Assembly (NCBI GenBank): GCA_947501325.1
Contig: CANMVC010000003.1
Coordinates: 1-37,829 of the forward strand
Source of the DNA: an uncultured Sphingomonadaceae bacterium
GTDB lineage: Bacteria; Pseudomonadota; Alphaproteobacteria; Sphingomonadales; Sphingomonadaceae
Direction: 5' to 3'
DNA: 37,829 nt
Shown here: piece by piece, positions 8,428-16,478 of the stretch
How positions within the stretch are numbered: position 1 is the first letter of the stretch
Layout: every line of letters begins with the position of its first letter
Position numbers and translations under genes: made by a program
Notes under the pieces: model-generated
Seen by the model: the letters and a program-made list of their open reading frames with translations, nothing else
Databases searched by the model: none
What the model was told of the DNA's origin: nothing

Positions 8428-8628
8428 CCTCAAGCGCCGGGCGGCGACATCCGTCGCCTTGGCTACGCGCCATAAGGCGCGGCGGCCGGTCGGCCTTGCC
8501 TCCGCTTCGCGTCGGTTCGGCGTCAGCCTTGTGTCAGATAACCGAGCGCAGCGAGGCAAGCGCGACCGCGCGCCCGAGCTTATGCGAGGAAAGCCAAGCG
8601 GGCGGATGCCCGCGCCCGGCGTTTGAGG
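8428..8628. repeat. ~200-bp fold-back repeat, copy 2
   Basis: A 201-bp direct copy of 5652-5858. The outer ~80 bp on the left and ~65 bp on the right are almost identical to copy 1; the central loop differs and the right inner arm of the 21-bp dyad is altered (cgagcgcagcgaggcaag). The ends are cctcaagcgccgggc and gcccggcgtttgagg. It sits in the convergent gap between dxs and the subtilisin autotransporter gene, where a long hairpin could end transcription from both sides. Confidence 0.85.
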
Positions 8629-8644
8629 TCCAAAAAGAATCCCC

Positions 8645-10987
8645 TCAAAATTTCAGCTGAAACCGCACGGCGCCGCCAAAATCATCATTGAGCGCTTCAA
8701 AATGCCCGGGCTCTTGCCGCCAGAACAGGTTGGTATTGAGATACCCGCCCCAAAGCGGCGTCGCATAAGCCAGTTCGCTGACCAGCTCGCGGCCTTCCGG
8801 CGCGAGGTTGAGCGTCCGCTGACCAAATTCCGTCTGCAGAGTGTCATAGCTATAACCAACCGGCAGATTGAGATTGAGCCCACCCGACGATACCCGCAGC
8901 GGTTGCGCGAAACGCAAAGCGATCTGGTCAGAGCTATCGAATATTCCCGCCTTACTGATATCAGCTGCGAAACTGGATGTTTTGAGCGTCCCGCCGGTGA
9001 CCAGACTGGCGCTGTCGACCTGCGTCCAGCCCTGTCGCCAGCTTGCCCCGGCGCGCCAGCCATTGCCGATGTCATATCCGGCGCGACCATCAACAAACCA
9101 GCTCTGCGCGCCGCGTGCACCGATGGTATCGACAAAACGCGAGCCCAATATACTGTCGCCTTCGCTGAGCCAATTCGCGGCGATGCTGAAGGACGCCGCG
9201 CCGATTTCGCGATCTAGGGCAAGGCCGAGGCCGCTGAACCGATAGCGCTCACGATCTAATCCGGTCAGATCATCCAGTCTGCTTTCGCCTGAATCCAGGC
9301 GCGCTGTTCCACTTTCCGCGCTTGCAGTCAGTCCGAAGCCAGCAATTTCCTGGCGCACCGCCAGCGCGCTTTTCACGTGTCCGGTAAAGCCGCGCTCGCT
9401 GGTGGGCGTTGGCGCAACCAGAAAAGCGGGGGCGCTTGCGCCCTGCATCTGCGCGACCAATCCGCTCGAACTTTGCCGGAAACCGAACGCCACTTTCATT
9501 TCCGGCGACACTTGCGTCATCACCGAAGCCGCCAGCATCCGCGCCTTTCGGGCATTGCTGTTCGACAGGGTGAGATTATCGCGGTCGATCAGTCCCACCG
9601 GCGTACGTCCGATATTTACGGCGATTTGTACGCCAGAGTTGGAGGCGGTCATATTGCGACGATCACCGCTCAGCGCGCCGGTTAACTTATATTCCGGCAC
9701 CGCGACTGTCAGATCATGCGCCAAGTTGAGCGCAAACGCGCGGTCAAAGCCATCCAGAATAACAGCGCCAACATTCTGCCCTTGCAGCGCGGCGTCGCCC
9801 ATCGCTGCCGAGGTTTGGCCACCGGACGCGGTCAGATCAACCGCAACTTTACTCCCCGCCAATGAGGTCTGGCCCTGCGGCTGAAAAGCGGCGGCTATAT
9901 CAAGCACGCCGCGGCCATAGATCGCATCGGTGCCGGCAACGCCGGCATCGCGCGCGCTGGTCAGCAGCAGATCGACAATCTGCGCGCCGGTCAGATTCGG
10001 AAAGGCCTGCGCGAGCAAAGCGACGGCACCGGAAATTTGCGGTGCGGAAAAGGACGTGCCGCTCCACAAGAAAGCGGTTCCGGCATTATCATCCGCCTGC
10101 ACCCGCTCGCCCAAGGCGGTCAGGAAATTGGCGGACTGCGCGCCGGCGCGGTTGCTGAATGAGGAAATATTTTCACTGGCACCAACCGAACCGGCGATGA
10201 TGACGTGACCATTCCCGCTATCCGCAATCCCGGCAGCGAAACCATCGGGTGTTGTAGCGCCATCATTGCCCGCGGATACGACCACCACAACGCCTGCCGC
10301 TGCGGCATTGGTGATCGCATTGCGGACGGAGTTGGAAATATCCGGACCGCCCAAGGAAATATTGACGACTTTGGCGCCGCTTACGCGCGCCTGATTAATC
10401 GCCGAAGCAATCGCGCCGCTACCATGGCTGCATCCATCATCATCCGGGTCACCGGGATCATCCATCGCGCAGGTTCCCGGGCTATCGGTACGCAGGACCA
10501 GGATATCGCTGTTAAAGGCGACGCCGTGAACCGCAACGTCATTTTTGCCCGCCGCAGCCACCGATGTCACCGCAGAGCCATGGCCGCCTTCATCGCCAAT
10601 ACCGCGACTGCCAGCGAGGTCCTGACTGTCCGGATGGATCCGGCCGGCAAATTCGGCGCTATTGGGATTGATCCCGCTATCGATCACACCGATTATGACC
10701 CCGTCACCCGTCGCGCCGGCATTATAGGCGGCGATGGCACCATGCTGTTGGAGGCCGTCCGACCGACGAAATTCAGCCGTATCAAAAGATATCGGGGTCG
10801 GGGTCGGGGTAGGAGTCGGCGCGGGCGTGGGGGTGGGACTTGGCGTCGGAACCGGCGGTGCGGCTGGCGGTGTGGGTGTCGGGGCAGGGCGAGAACCACC
10901 GCCGCCACAAGCCGAAAGCAGGACGAGCGGCAATAACACTGTTCCCAAATAATTGCCGCGACCAAACCGATATTTTCTCATCTTCAC
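8645..10987 (-). CDS. Subtilisin-like (S8) serine protease, lipoprotein autotransporter
   Basis: A 780-residue surface protease. The N-terminus is a lipoprotein signal with lipobox LLSAC (Cys27), so the mature protein should be lipidated. A Pro/Thr-rich linker (residues ~33-65) precedes an S8 catalytic domain with the triad Asp103 (GVIDSG), His136 (GGHGSA) and Ser312 (SGTSFSAP), plus the oxyanion Asn241 (SAGNDG). The last ~280 residues are amphipathic beta-strands ending in ...RFQLKF, the terminal-Phe pattern of an outer-membrane autotransporter barrel. The domain order matches the lipidated subtilisin autotransporters SphB1 (Bordetella) and NalP (Neisseria), which process other surface proteins. 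The natural substrate here is unknown; the large adhesin at 30-35 kb is one candidate. A GGGGAAG site precedes the start. Confidence 0.88.
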   Translation of the reverse strand: MKMRKYRFGRGNYLGTVLLPLVLLSACGGGGSRPAPTPTPPAAPPVPTPSPTPTPAPTPTPTPTPISFDTAEFRRSDGLQQHGAIAAYNAGATGDGVIIGVIDSGINPNSAEFAGRIHPDSQDLAGSRGIGDEGGHGSAVTSVAAAGKNDVAVHGVAFNSDILVLRTDSPGTCAMDDPGDPDDDGCSHGSGAIASAINQARVSGAKVVNISLGGPDISNSVRNAITNAAAAGVVVVVSAGNDGATTPDGFAAGIADSGNGHVIIAGSVGASENISSFSNRAGAQSANFLTALGERVQADDNAGTAFLWSGTSFSAPQISGAVALLAQAFPNLTGAQIVDLLLTSARDAGVAGTDAIYGRGVLDIAAAFQPQGQTSLAGSKVAVDLTASGGQTSAAMGDAALQGQNVGAVILDGFDRAFALNLAHDLTVAVPEYKLTGALSGDRRNMTASNSGVQIAVNIGRTPVGLIDRDNLTLSNSNARKARMLAASVMTQVSPEMKVAFGFRQSSSGLVAQMQGASAPAFLVAPTPTSERGFTGHVKSALAVRQEIAGFGLTASAESGTARLDSGESRLDDLTGLDRERYRFSGLGLALDREIGAASFSIAANWLSEGDSILGSRFVDTIGARGAQSWFVDGRAGYDIGNGWRAGASWRQGWTQVDSASLVTGGTLKTSSFAADISKAGIFDSSDQIALRFAQPLRVSSGGLNLNLPVGYSYDTLQTEFGQRTLNLAPEGRELVSELAYATPLWGGYLNTNLFWRQEPGHFEALNDDFGGAVRFQLKF
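10793..10891 (-). repeat. Hexanucleotide-type Pro-Thr repeat in the protease linker
   Basis: The linker between lipobox and catalytic domain is encoded by degenerate 6-bp units (Pro-Thr/Ser/Ala pairs), purest at 10793-10810 where tcgggg occurs three times in tandem. Slippage by whole 6-bp units would change linker length without breaking the frame. Confidence 0.7.
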
Positions 10988-11092
10988 ACACTTCCCCGAT
11001 TACACATATATGTATAGTACGGCGCGCTTACCGACAGCTTAACAGCGATCAATACTTGCCCGAACGCGGCGGAGTGATTAGGCGCTTCGACC

Positions 11093-11749
11093 ATGCCACC
11101 GGAATTTTCCCATATTGACCACTGGATTTTTGATCTGGATAATGTGCTCTATCCCGCCGAGTGCGATCTATTCTCGCTGATCGACATCAAAATGGGCGAA
11201 TATATCGAACGGGCGCTGGACATAGATTCGATCGAAGCTCGCAAGGTGCAGAAAAGCTATTTCCATGATCATGGCACAACGCTCGCCGGACTGATGCATC
11301 ACCACGGCACGGACCCGTCGGATTTTCTGGATTATGTCCATGATATCGACATGAGCCGGTTGTCCCATGCCCCTGATTTGCACAAAGCCATCGCCGCCCT
11401 GCCCGGCGAGAAGCTCGTCTTCACCAATGGCGACCGGCCCTATGCGGAGCGGGTTCTGGACAATCGCGGCCTTGGCGGCCTGTTTGACCAAATTCATGAC
11501 GTCGTCGCAACCGACCTGATCCCCAAGCCGGAAAAGGCAGCCTATCACAGCCTGATCAACACCACTGGCATTGATCCGACACGCTCTTTATTTGTCGAAG
11601 ACATGGCGCGCAATTTGCGTCCGGCGAAAGATTTGGGCATGACAACCGTCTGGGTCAATACCGGCTCGGAATGGGGCGCGCGCGACCATGCACCGGATTA
11701 TATCGACCATGAAATTGCCGATTTGGAAAGCTGGGTTACTGGCTTATAA
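11093..11749 (+). CDS. HAD-family pyrimidine 5'-nucleotidase
   Basis: A 218-residue haloacid dehalogenase-superfamily phosphatase of the pyrimidine 5'-nucleotidase (SDT1/YjjG-like) type. Motif I is FDLDNVLYPAECD (nucleophile Asp near residue 14), motif II is VFTNGDRPYAERVL, and motifs III/IV are PKPEKAAYHSL and LFVEDMARNLRPAKDLGM. Such enzymes dephosphorylate UMP/CMP or related nucleotides. The start ATG at 11093 is preceded by a ~105-bp region shared with the divergent protease gene. The dapD start follows 21 nt after the stop with a weak AAGGGAAAAG site, so the two are likely one transcript. The exact substrate cannot be read from sequence. Confidence 0.88.
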   Translation: MPPEFSHIDHWIFDLDNVLYPAECDLFSLIDIKMGEYIERALDIDSIEARKVQKSYFHDHGTTLAGLMHHHGTDPSDFLDYVHDIDMSRLSHAPDLHKAIAALPGEKLVFTNGDRPYAERVLDNRGLGGLFDQIHDVVATDLIPKPEKAAYHSLINTTGIDPTRSLFVEDMARNLRPAKDLGMTTVWVNTGSEWGARDHAPDYIDHEIADLESWVTGL

Positions 11750-11770
11750 AAACAAGGGAAAAGCACTGCT

Positions 11771-12607
11771 ATGACTGCCAATTTGATTGCCGCTATCGAA
11801 TCCGCCTGGGACAAACGCGAATCGCTGAACATCACCAGCCAGGGACCGGAGCGCGAAGCCGTCAATGCCGCCCTCACCAGCCTCGACAATGGGTCGGCGC
11901 GTGTCGCGGAAAAGCAGGGCGACAAATGGGTCGTCAACCAATGGCTGAAAAAGGCCGTGCTGCTCTCTTTCCGGCTGAACGACAATCAGGTCATCGAAGG
12001 GCCCGGCGGCGCAAACTATTGGGACAAGGTGCCGAGCAAATTTACCGACTGGGGCGAGAACCGTTTCCGCGAAGCCGGGTTTCGGGCAGTTCCCGGTGCG
12101 GTTGTGCGCCATGGTTCGCATATCGGACGTAATGTTGTGCTGATGCCGAGTTTCGTGAATATCGGCGCTTTCGTCGATGACGGCGCGATGATTGACACCT
12201 GGGCCACCGTTGGCAGCTGCGCACAAATCGGCAAGAATGTCCATATTTCCGGCGGAGCGGGGATTGGCGGCGTGCTTGAGCCCCTGCAGGCCGGACCCGT
12301 GATCATCGAAGACGGCGCGTTTATCGGCGCGCGCAGCGAAGTCGCCGAAGGTGTCCGAGTGGGCGAGGGTGCGGTGCTCTCGATGGGCGTCTATCTCGGC
12401 GCTTCGACCAAGATAATCGACCGGGTAACCGGTAAAATTTATATCGGCGAAGTGCCGCCTTATGCTGTGGTTGTGCCGGGCGCGACGCCGCCCAAGGCCA
12501 ATATTGACGGCGTGCCCGGCCCGTCACTTTATTGCGCGGTGATCGTCAAAACCGTCGACGCGCAAACGCGCTCGAAAACAGGCATAAACGAACTGCTGAG
12601 GGACTGA
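11771..12607 (+). CDS. dapD: 2,3,4,5-tetrahydropyridine-2,6-dicarboxylate N-succinyltransferase
   Basis: DapD transfers succinyl from succinyl-CoA to tetrahydrodipicolinate in the succinylase branch of lysine and diaminopimelate synthesis. The 278-residue protein has an N-terminal helical domain and a left-handed beta-helix of hexapeptide repeats (for example [20 protein letters not shown], then [20 protein letters not shown]), followed by the C-terminal [12 protein letters not shown]. Full length for the family. The stop overlaps the next ATG by one base (TGATG at 12605-12609), coupling it to the carotenoid oxygenase gene. It supplies meso-DAP for peptidoglycan and lysine; pairing with a carotenoid enzyme looks positional rather than metabolic. 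Confidence 0.97.
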   Translation: MTANLIAAIESAWDKRESLNITSQGPEREAVNAALTSLDNGSARVAEKQGDKWVVNQWLKKAVLLSFRLNDNQVIEGPGGANYWDKVPSKFTDWGENRFREAGFRAVPGAVVRHGSHIGRNVVLMPSFVNIGAFVDDGAMIDTWATVGSCAQIGKNVHISGGAGIGGVLEPLQAGPVIIEDGAFIGARSEVAEGVRVGEGAVLSMGVYLGASTKIIDRVTGKIYIGEVPPYAVVVPGATPPKANIDGVPGPSLYCAVIVKTVDAQTRSKTGINELLRD

Positions 12608-14070
12608 TGAACATACCGGTGAACCAGATCAAGACGACGCTGGGGGCGAATGACCATCCCTATCGCAATGGCGCCTGGACACCGGTTTTTGAAGAGCTGG
12701 ACGCGGACAGCCTCGAAGTCATCGGTACGATCCCGGCGGATATAGACGGCGTGTATGTCCGCAATACCGAAAACCCGGTGCATGACAGCATCGGCCGCTA
12801 TCATCCCTTTGACGGCGACGGCATGATCCACGCCCTGCGCATCAAGGACGGCAAGGCCAGCTATCGCAACCGCTTTGTCCGCACCAAAGGCTTTGAGGCA
12901 GAGCAAGCCGAAGGTGGTCCCCTGTGGGTCGGAATCATGGGCAGGCCCGGCGATTCCAAGCGGCCCGGCTGGGGCGCACATGGCAGCGTGAAGGATAGCA
13001 GCTCCACCGATGTTGTTGTTCATGCCGGAAAAATCCTCTCCACCTTTTATCAATGCGGTGAGGGCTATCAGCTTGATCCGGAAACGCTGGGAACTTTGGG
13101 CACGGCGGACTGGGTTCCGGAAGACGGTATTTCGGCCCATCCCAAGGTGGATGAGAAAACCGGCGAGCTGCTGTTCTTTAATTACAGCACCAAAGCGCCC
13201 TTTCTTCATTATGGCGTGGTCGGTCCGGATGATCGACTCAAACATTTCATTCCGGTAGAACTGCCCGGCGCGCGTCTGCCGCATGACATGGCGTTCAGCG
13301 AAAACTATGCAATTTTCAACGACTGCCCGCTCTATTGGAAACCGGAGCTGATCGAACAGAATCTCTATGTCCCTTCTTACCATCCCGACGAACCGACGCG
13401 CTTCGGGATCATCCCGCGCATGGGGCAGCCGGAAGACATTAAGTGGTTTGAAGCCAAACCAACCTATGTTCTCCACTGGGCCAATGCCTTTGAAGAGGGC
13501 GATGAGCTGGTGCTCGACGGCTATTTCCAGAACCAGCCAGTGCCCAAGCCGCTGACCGATTTCCCGGCGGGCTATGAAAGCATGGGCGCGAGTATCGATC
13601 TGCACAGTTTTCAGCCCGAACTGCATCGCTGGCGGTTCAATCTGAAAACCGGCGAGACGCGGGAAGAGACTTTATTCAATGACTATCCGGTCGAATTCGG
13701 CATAATCAACCAGCAAGCGGCGGGCGGGCCCTATCGCTATGTTTACAGCGTCACGGGCCATCGCGGCTGGTTCCTGTTCAACGGACTGGTCAAACATGAT
13801 CTGGAAACCGGCACGGCGGAACGTCTCTATTTCGGCGATGACCGCTTTGGTTCGGAAGCCCCGTTTATTCCGCGTGCGGGGGCGACCGAAGAGGATGACG
13901 GCTATCTGATCAGCTTTATCACCGACATGGCGCAGGACCGCAGCGAGTGCATCATTGTCGATGCAAAAGACATTTCAGCCGGACCGGTCTGCACAATCAT
14001 CCTGCCGCATCGGATCAGCAGCGGAACGCACGCGACTTGGGCAGATGCGGGGCAGATCGCAGCGGTCTGA
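12607..14070 (+). CDS. Carotenoid oxygenase family protein (carotenoid/stilbene cleavage type)
   Basis: A 487-residue enzyme of the RPE65/carotenoid cleavage dioxygenase family: a seven-bladed beta-propeller with non-heme Fe(II). The four iron-binding histidines can be placed at about His178 (ISAHPKVD), His226 (RLPHDMAF), His290 (VLHWANAFEEGDEL) and His475 (SSGTHATW). The segment RYHPFDGDGMIHAL is also typical. I start it at the ATG at 12607, overlapping the dapD stop by one base; the longer reading lies inside dapD. Family members split carotenoids to apocarotenals, or lignin-derived stilbenes, and sphingomonads carry both kinds. The substrate is therefore open. Sphingomonads make carotenoids such as nostoxanthin, so a carotenoid role is reasonable but unproven. 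Confidence 0.92.
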   Translation: MNIPVNQIKTTLGANDHPYRNGAWTPVFEELDADSLEVIGTIPADIDGVYVRNTENPVHDSIGRYHPFDGDGMIHALRIKDGKASYRNRFVRTKGFEAEQAEGGPLWVGIMGRPGDSKRPGWGAHGSVKDSSSTDVVVHAGKILSTFYQCGEGYQLDPETLGTLGTADWVPEDGISAHPKVDEKTGELLFFNYSTKAPFLHYGVVGPDDRLKHFIPVELPGARLPHDMAFSENYAIFNDCPLYWKPELIEQNLYVPSYHPDEPTRFGIIPRMGQPEDIKWFEAKPTYVLHWANAFEEGDELVLDGYFQNQPVPKPLTDFPAGYESMGASIDLHSFQPELHRWRFNLKTGETREETLFNDYPVEFGIINQQAAGGPYRYVYSVTGHRGWFLFNGLVKHDLETGTAERLYFGDDRFGSEAPFIPRAGATEEDDGYLISFITDMAQDRSECIIVDAKDISAGPVCTIILPHRISSGTHATWADAGQIAAV

Positions 14071-14232
14071 CTCCTCTCCCCTTGAGGGAGAGGAAACGGA
14101 GACTTGGCAGCTTGCCTGCCTAGTCGAGTTGGAGAGGGGTCTGGCTTGGCGCTTCCTCTCTACCCCTCACCAAGATTTTCTAGCAAACAAGTTTGCAAGC
14201 AAATCTGTCCTCTCCCTCAAGGGGAGAGGAGT
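14070..14232. repeat. 163-bp element with perfect 25-bp terminal inverted repeats
   Basis: The left arm 14070-14094 (starts actcctctccccttgaggg) is the exact reverse complement of the right arm 14208-14232. Each arm contains its own dyad (cccttgaggg). A second, inner dyad (gcaaacaagtttgc) lies at about 14183-14196. The left arm includes the last base of the carotenoid oxygenase stop codon, and the right arm ends 3 bp before the ruvB stop on the other strand, so the element fills the convergent gap. It could act as a two-way terminator. No gene inside. Confidence 0.85.
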
Positions 14233-14235
14233 GGG

Positions 14236-15285
14236 TTAATCAAATAGCTGCCCGTCCACTTCTTTGCCAGCGGGCGGTTTCAGCCCCAGATGCTGCCAGC
14301 CGCGATCGTTGAGCGCGCGGCCTCTTGCCGTGCGGGCCACCAGACCGAGTTGGATGAGATAAGGCTCGATCACTTCTTCAATCGTATCGCGCGGTTCGGA
14401 CAGACCGGCTGCCAGCGTTTCGACACCGACAGGCCCGCCTTTGTAAATATCCGCGATCATATGAAGATAGCGGCGATCCATGGCGTCAAGACCGATGCTG
14501 TCCACCTCCAGCCGCGTGAGCGAGGCGTCGGCGGTTTTCTGGTCCACCATCGCAGTGCCAGCCACATTGGCAAAGTCCCGCACCCGGCGGAGCAGGCGGC
14601 CAGCAATCCGCGGGGTTCCGCGCGCGCGGCGCGCGACTTCGGTGGCACCATCGGGCGCGATACCCAGATCCAGCAATTTGGCCGCGCGGTGGACGACTTT
14701 TTCCAGCTCCTCGACACTGTAGAAATTCAATCGCACCGGAATGCCGAACCGGTCCCGCAGCGGTGTGGTCAAAAGCCCCTGCCGCGTGGTCGCGCCGATG
14801 AGGGTGAATTGCGGCAAGTCGATCCGGACGCTGCGCGCCGATGGCCCTTCGCCAATGATCAGGTCGAGCGCGCGGTCCTCCATCGCCGGATAGAGCACTT
14901 CCTCGACTACCGGATTGAGCCGGTGAATCTCGTCGATAAACAGGACATCGCCTTCTTCCAAATTGGTCAGCAGGGCGGCAAGGTCCCCGGACTTGGCAAT
15001 GACCGGCCCGGATGTTGCGCGAAAACCCACGCCCAGCTCGCGGGCAATGATTTGCGCCAAGGTGGTCTTACCAAGACCCGGCGGGCCAAAGAACAGCACA
15101 TGGTCGAGCGCTTCGCTGCGCGACCGCGCGGCTTCGATAAACACGCGCAAGTTGGACCGCGCCGCCTCCTGCCCGATAAATTCGTCCAGTGATTTCGGAC
15201 GCAGCGCGGCGTCGATATCTTCCGGTTGCCGTTGCGGCGTAAGATGCGGATTATCAGTAACGGCCAATGCCTCCAAATGCGTCAC
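14236..15285 (-). CDS. ruvB: Holliday junction branch-migration helicase subunit RuvB
   Basis: RuvB is the AAA+ motor of the RuvABC resolvasome, driving branch migration of Holliday junctions. The 349-residue frame has Walker [15 protein letters not shown], Walker [13 protein letters not shown], sensor region [21 protein letters not shown], the arginine-finger region and a C-terminal winged helix. The start is unusual: no ATG is available, the first in-frame candidate is GTG at 15283-15285, and this lies inside a repeat (15280-15308). TTG codons at 15274-15276 and 15265-15267 are alternatives. The repeat supplies an AGGG sequence about 8 nt before the first TTG. It would normally follow ruvA closely, but a ~520-bp stretch with a GIY-YIG gene separates them. 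Confidence 0.95.
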   Translation of the reverse strand: MTHLEALAVTDNPHLTPQRQPEDIDAALRPKSLDEFIGQEAARSNLRVFIEAARSRSEALDHVLFFGPPGLGKTTLAQIIARELGVGFRATSGPVIAKSGDLAALLTNLEEGDVLFIDEIHRLNPVVEEVLYPAMEDRALDLIIGEGPSARSVRIDLPQFTLIGATTRQGLLTTPLRDRFGIPVRLNFYSVEELEKVVHRAAKLLDLGIAPDGATEVARRARGTPRIAGRLLRRVRDFANVAGTAMVDQKTADASLTRLEVDSIGLDAMDRRYLHMIADIYKGGPVGVETLAAGLSEPRDTIEEVIEPYLIQLGLVARTARGRALNDRGWQHLGLKPPAGKEVDGQLFD

Positions 15286-15308
15286 CCTGAACTTGTTTCA
15301 GGGTCCAT
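15280..15308. repeat. Left 29-bp inverted repeat of the GIY-YIG cassette
   Basis: This 29-bp sequence (core caccctgaacttgtttcagg) is the exact reverse complement of 15744-15772. It is itself nearly palindromic (ccctgaa...ttcaggg), so it can form a small hairpin, in the manner of REP sequences. It overlaps the 5' end of ruvB. Confidence 0.9.
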
Positions 15309-15328
15309 GGCGATCCTATAAACCCACT

Positions 15329-15643
15329 ATGCGGGAAACCAAGCAACCTTGCGTCTATATATTGGCTAGCAAGCCGCATGGGTCTTTGTATATTGGCATG
15401 ACTACCAATTTGCTGAAGCGCCTTTACCAGCACCGCAACAACCTTACGCCCGGTCACACGTCCAAATATGCTGTTCATCGTCTCGTTCGTTTTGAAATAT
15501 TTGATGATATTGAAAATGCTATAGCGCGCGAGAAGCAACTGAAAAACTGGCACCGCCCGTGGAAGATCAATCTGATTGAATCGGAGAATCCACAATGGGT
15601 GGATTTGGCGGTGAATCTGGGCTTGCCGCCGATTGGAAACTGA
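15329..15643 (+). CDS. GIY-YIG nuclease family protein (UPF0213-like)
   Basis: A 104-residue single-domain GIY-YIG protein. The GIY part is CVYILAS (Tyr10), the YIG part is SLYIGMT (Tyr21-Gly23), the conserved Arg is Arg31 (NLLKRLYQH) and the metal-binding Glu is Glu68 (AIAREKQLK). All key residues are present, so it could be an active single-strand or structure-specific nuclease. It has no attached DNA-binding domain. It is oriented against the surrounding ruv genes and lies between two perfect 29-bp inverted repeats. The start ATG at 15329 is the first in frame after the left repeat; upstream frame is discarded as antisense of ruvB. Family members (YhbQ-like) are mostly uncharacterised. Its placement suggests an inserted unit. 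Confidence 0.88.
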   Translation: MRETKQPCVYILASKPHGSLYIGMTTNLLKRLYQHRNNLTPGHTSKYAVHRLVRFEIFDDIENAIAREKQLKNWHRPWKINLIESENPQWVDLAVNLGLPPIGN

Positions 15644-15660
15644 TATGCTATCCCTTAATC

Positions 15661-15710
15661 CGTCATGCTGAACTCGTTTACCTTCGGTGGCCTTGCGGCT
15701 CAGCATCCAT
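15661..15710. repeat. Degenerate REP-like palindrome inside the cassette
   Basis: cgtcatgctgaactcgttt at 15661-15679 and tcagcatccat at 15700-15710 form an imperfect dyad (atgctga / tcagcat). The pattern is that of the neighbouring repeats with CATGCTGAAC in place of CACCCTGAAC, with ~20 bases between the arms. It looks like a sister family of the same palindrome. Confidence 0.55.
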
Positions 15711-15743
15711 TGCGAGACAAGAACGACCTGCGAAATCCGAGAA

Positions 15744-15772
15744 ATGGACCCTGAAACAAGTTCAGGGTGACG
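15744..15772. repeat. Right 29-bp inverted repeat of the GIY-YIG cassette
   Basis: Exact reverse complement of 15280-15308, ending 32 bp before the ruvA stop codon. The two repeats delimit a 493-bp unit that contains only the GIY-YIG gene and one degenerate palindrome. Confidence 0.9.
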
Positions 15773-15804
15773 ATAAGTAGGACCTAGATCAAGGCATATC
15801 TTCT

Positions 15805-16410
15805 TCACCGCGCCGCCTTCTTCAACGCCAGCCGGACCAGCGCGTCCAGTGTCACACCCTCGCCAGCCTCGGCATCTGCTGCCGCGACCGCTGCACTTGC
15901 TTCCGCCGGTTTAAAGCCCAGATTTTGGAGCGCGCTGACCGCGTCCGCGCTGTTGTTCGATGGCGCATGGATAGCGCCGCTGCTACCCGCAATCGGGTCG
16001 GTCGCGATGCCGCCGACCTTGTCTTTCAGCTCGTTGACAATGCGCAGCGCCAGTTTTGGCCCCACCCCATTGGCTCGTGCGACCATCGCCTTGTCGCCTG
16101 TTGCAATGGCACGGCTAATCTCGCCCGGTTCCAGCGCCGAAAGAATCGCCAGCGCCACCTTGCCGCCGACGCCCTGCACGGAGATCAGCAAGCGGAACCA
16201 GTCGCGCTCCGACCCCGAAGCAAAACCCATCAGGCGCATGTCGGTCTCGCTGACCTGCATTTCGGTATAGATGGTCGCGCCATCGCCAACGCCGCCAATC
16301 GCGGTAATGGTCCGCGACGAGGCAAAGACGAGATAGCCGACGCCGTTTACATCCAGCACGATATTGTCCGTGCCGATTTCGTCGATAATGCCGGTTAATT
16401 TTGCAATCAT
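15805..16410 (-). CDS. ruvA: Holliday junction DNA-binding subunit RuvA
   Basis: RuvA tetramers clasp the four-way junction and load RuvB rings. The 201-residue protein has the N-terminal OB fold ([29 protein letters not shown]), helix-hairpin-helix motifs ([19 protein letters not shown] and [19 protein letters not shown]) and a C-terminal domain ([19 protein letters not shown]) that contacts RuvB. Normal length. It follows ruvC after a 146-bp gap holding a palindromic repeat, and precedes ruvB after the inserted GIY-YIG cassette. If the cassette carries transcription stops, ruvB expression would depend on read-through or its own promoter. Confidence 0.97.
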   Translation of the reverse strand: MIAKLTGIIDEIGTDNIVLDVNGVGYLVFASSRTITAIGGVGDGATIYTEMQVSETDMRLMGFASGSERDWFRLLISVQGVGGKVALAILSALEPGEISRAIATGDKAMVARANGVGPKLALRIVNELKDKVGGIATDPIAGSSGAIHAPSNNSADAVSALQNLGFKPAEASAAVAAADAEAGEGVTLDALVRLALKKAAR

Positions 16411-16478
16411 GAGTGTGTTTTAGTGGCGAGGGCGCACTTGTCCAAATATTTCTGAGCAGGAGATAAAGCCCGGTCGTC

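Noticed and set aside
8393-8626. A 77-codon frame running from dxs into fold-back copy 2
   Set aside because: It is produced by the repeat sequence, which also gives similar peptides from copy 1, and it has no independent start signal.
10205-10936. A 243-codon plus-strand frame across the protease gene
   Set aside because: The minus-strand protease has a lipobox and full catalytic triad over the same bases. The plus-strand frame is Arg/Gly-rich shadow sequence.
12529-13626. A 365-codon open frame antisense to the carotenoid oxygenase gene
   Set aside because: The sense gene has all four iron-binding histidines and normal length; the antisense frame has no recognisable domain.
15661-15772. 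A CRISPR-like array suggested by several related palindromes near 15.3-15.8 kb
   Set aside because: There are only two exact units, in inverted orientation and 435 bp apart, with a coding gene between. There are no regularly spaced direct repeats and no cas genes.
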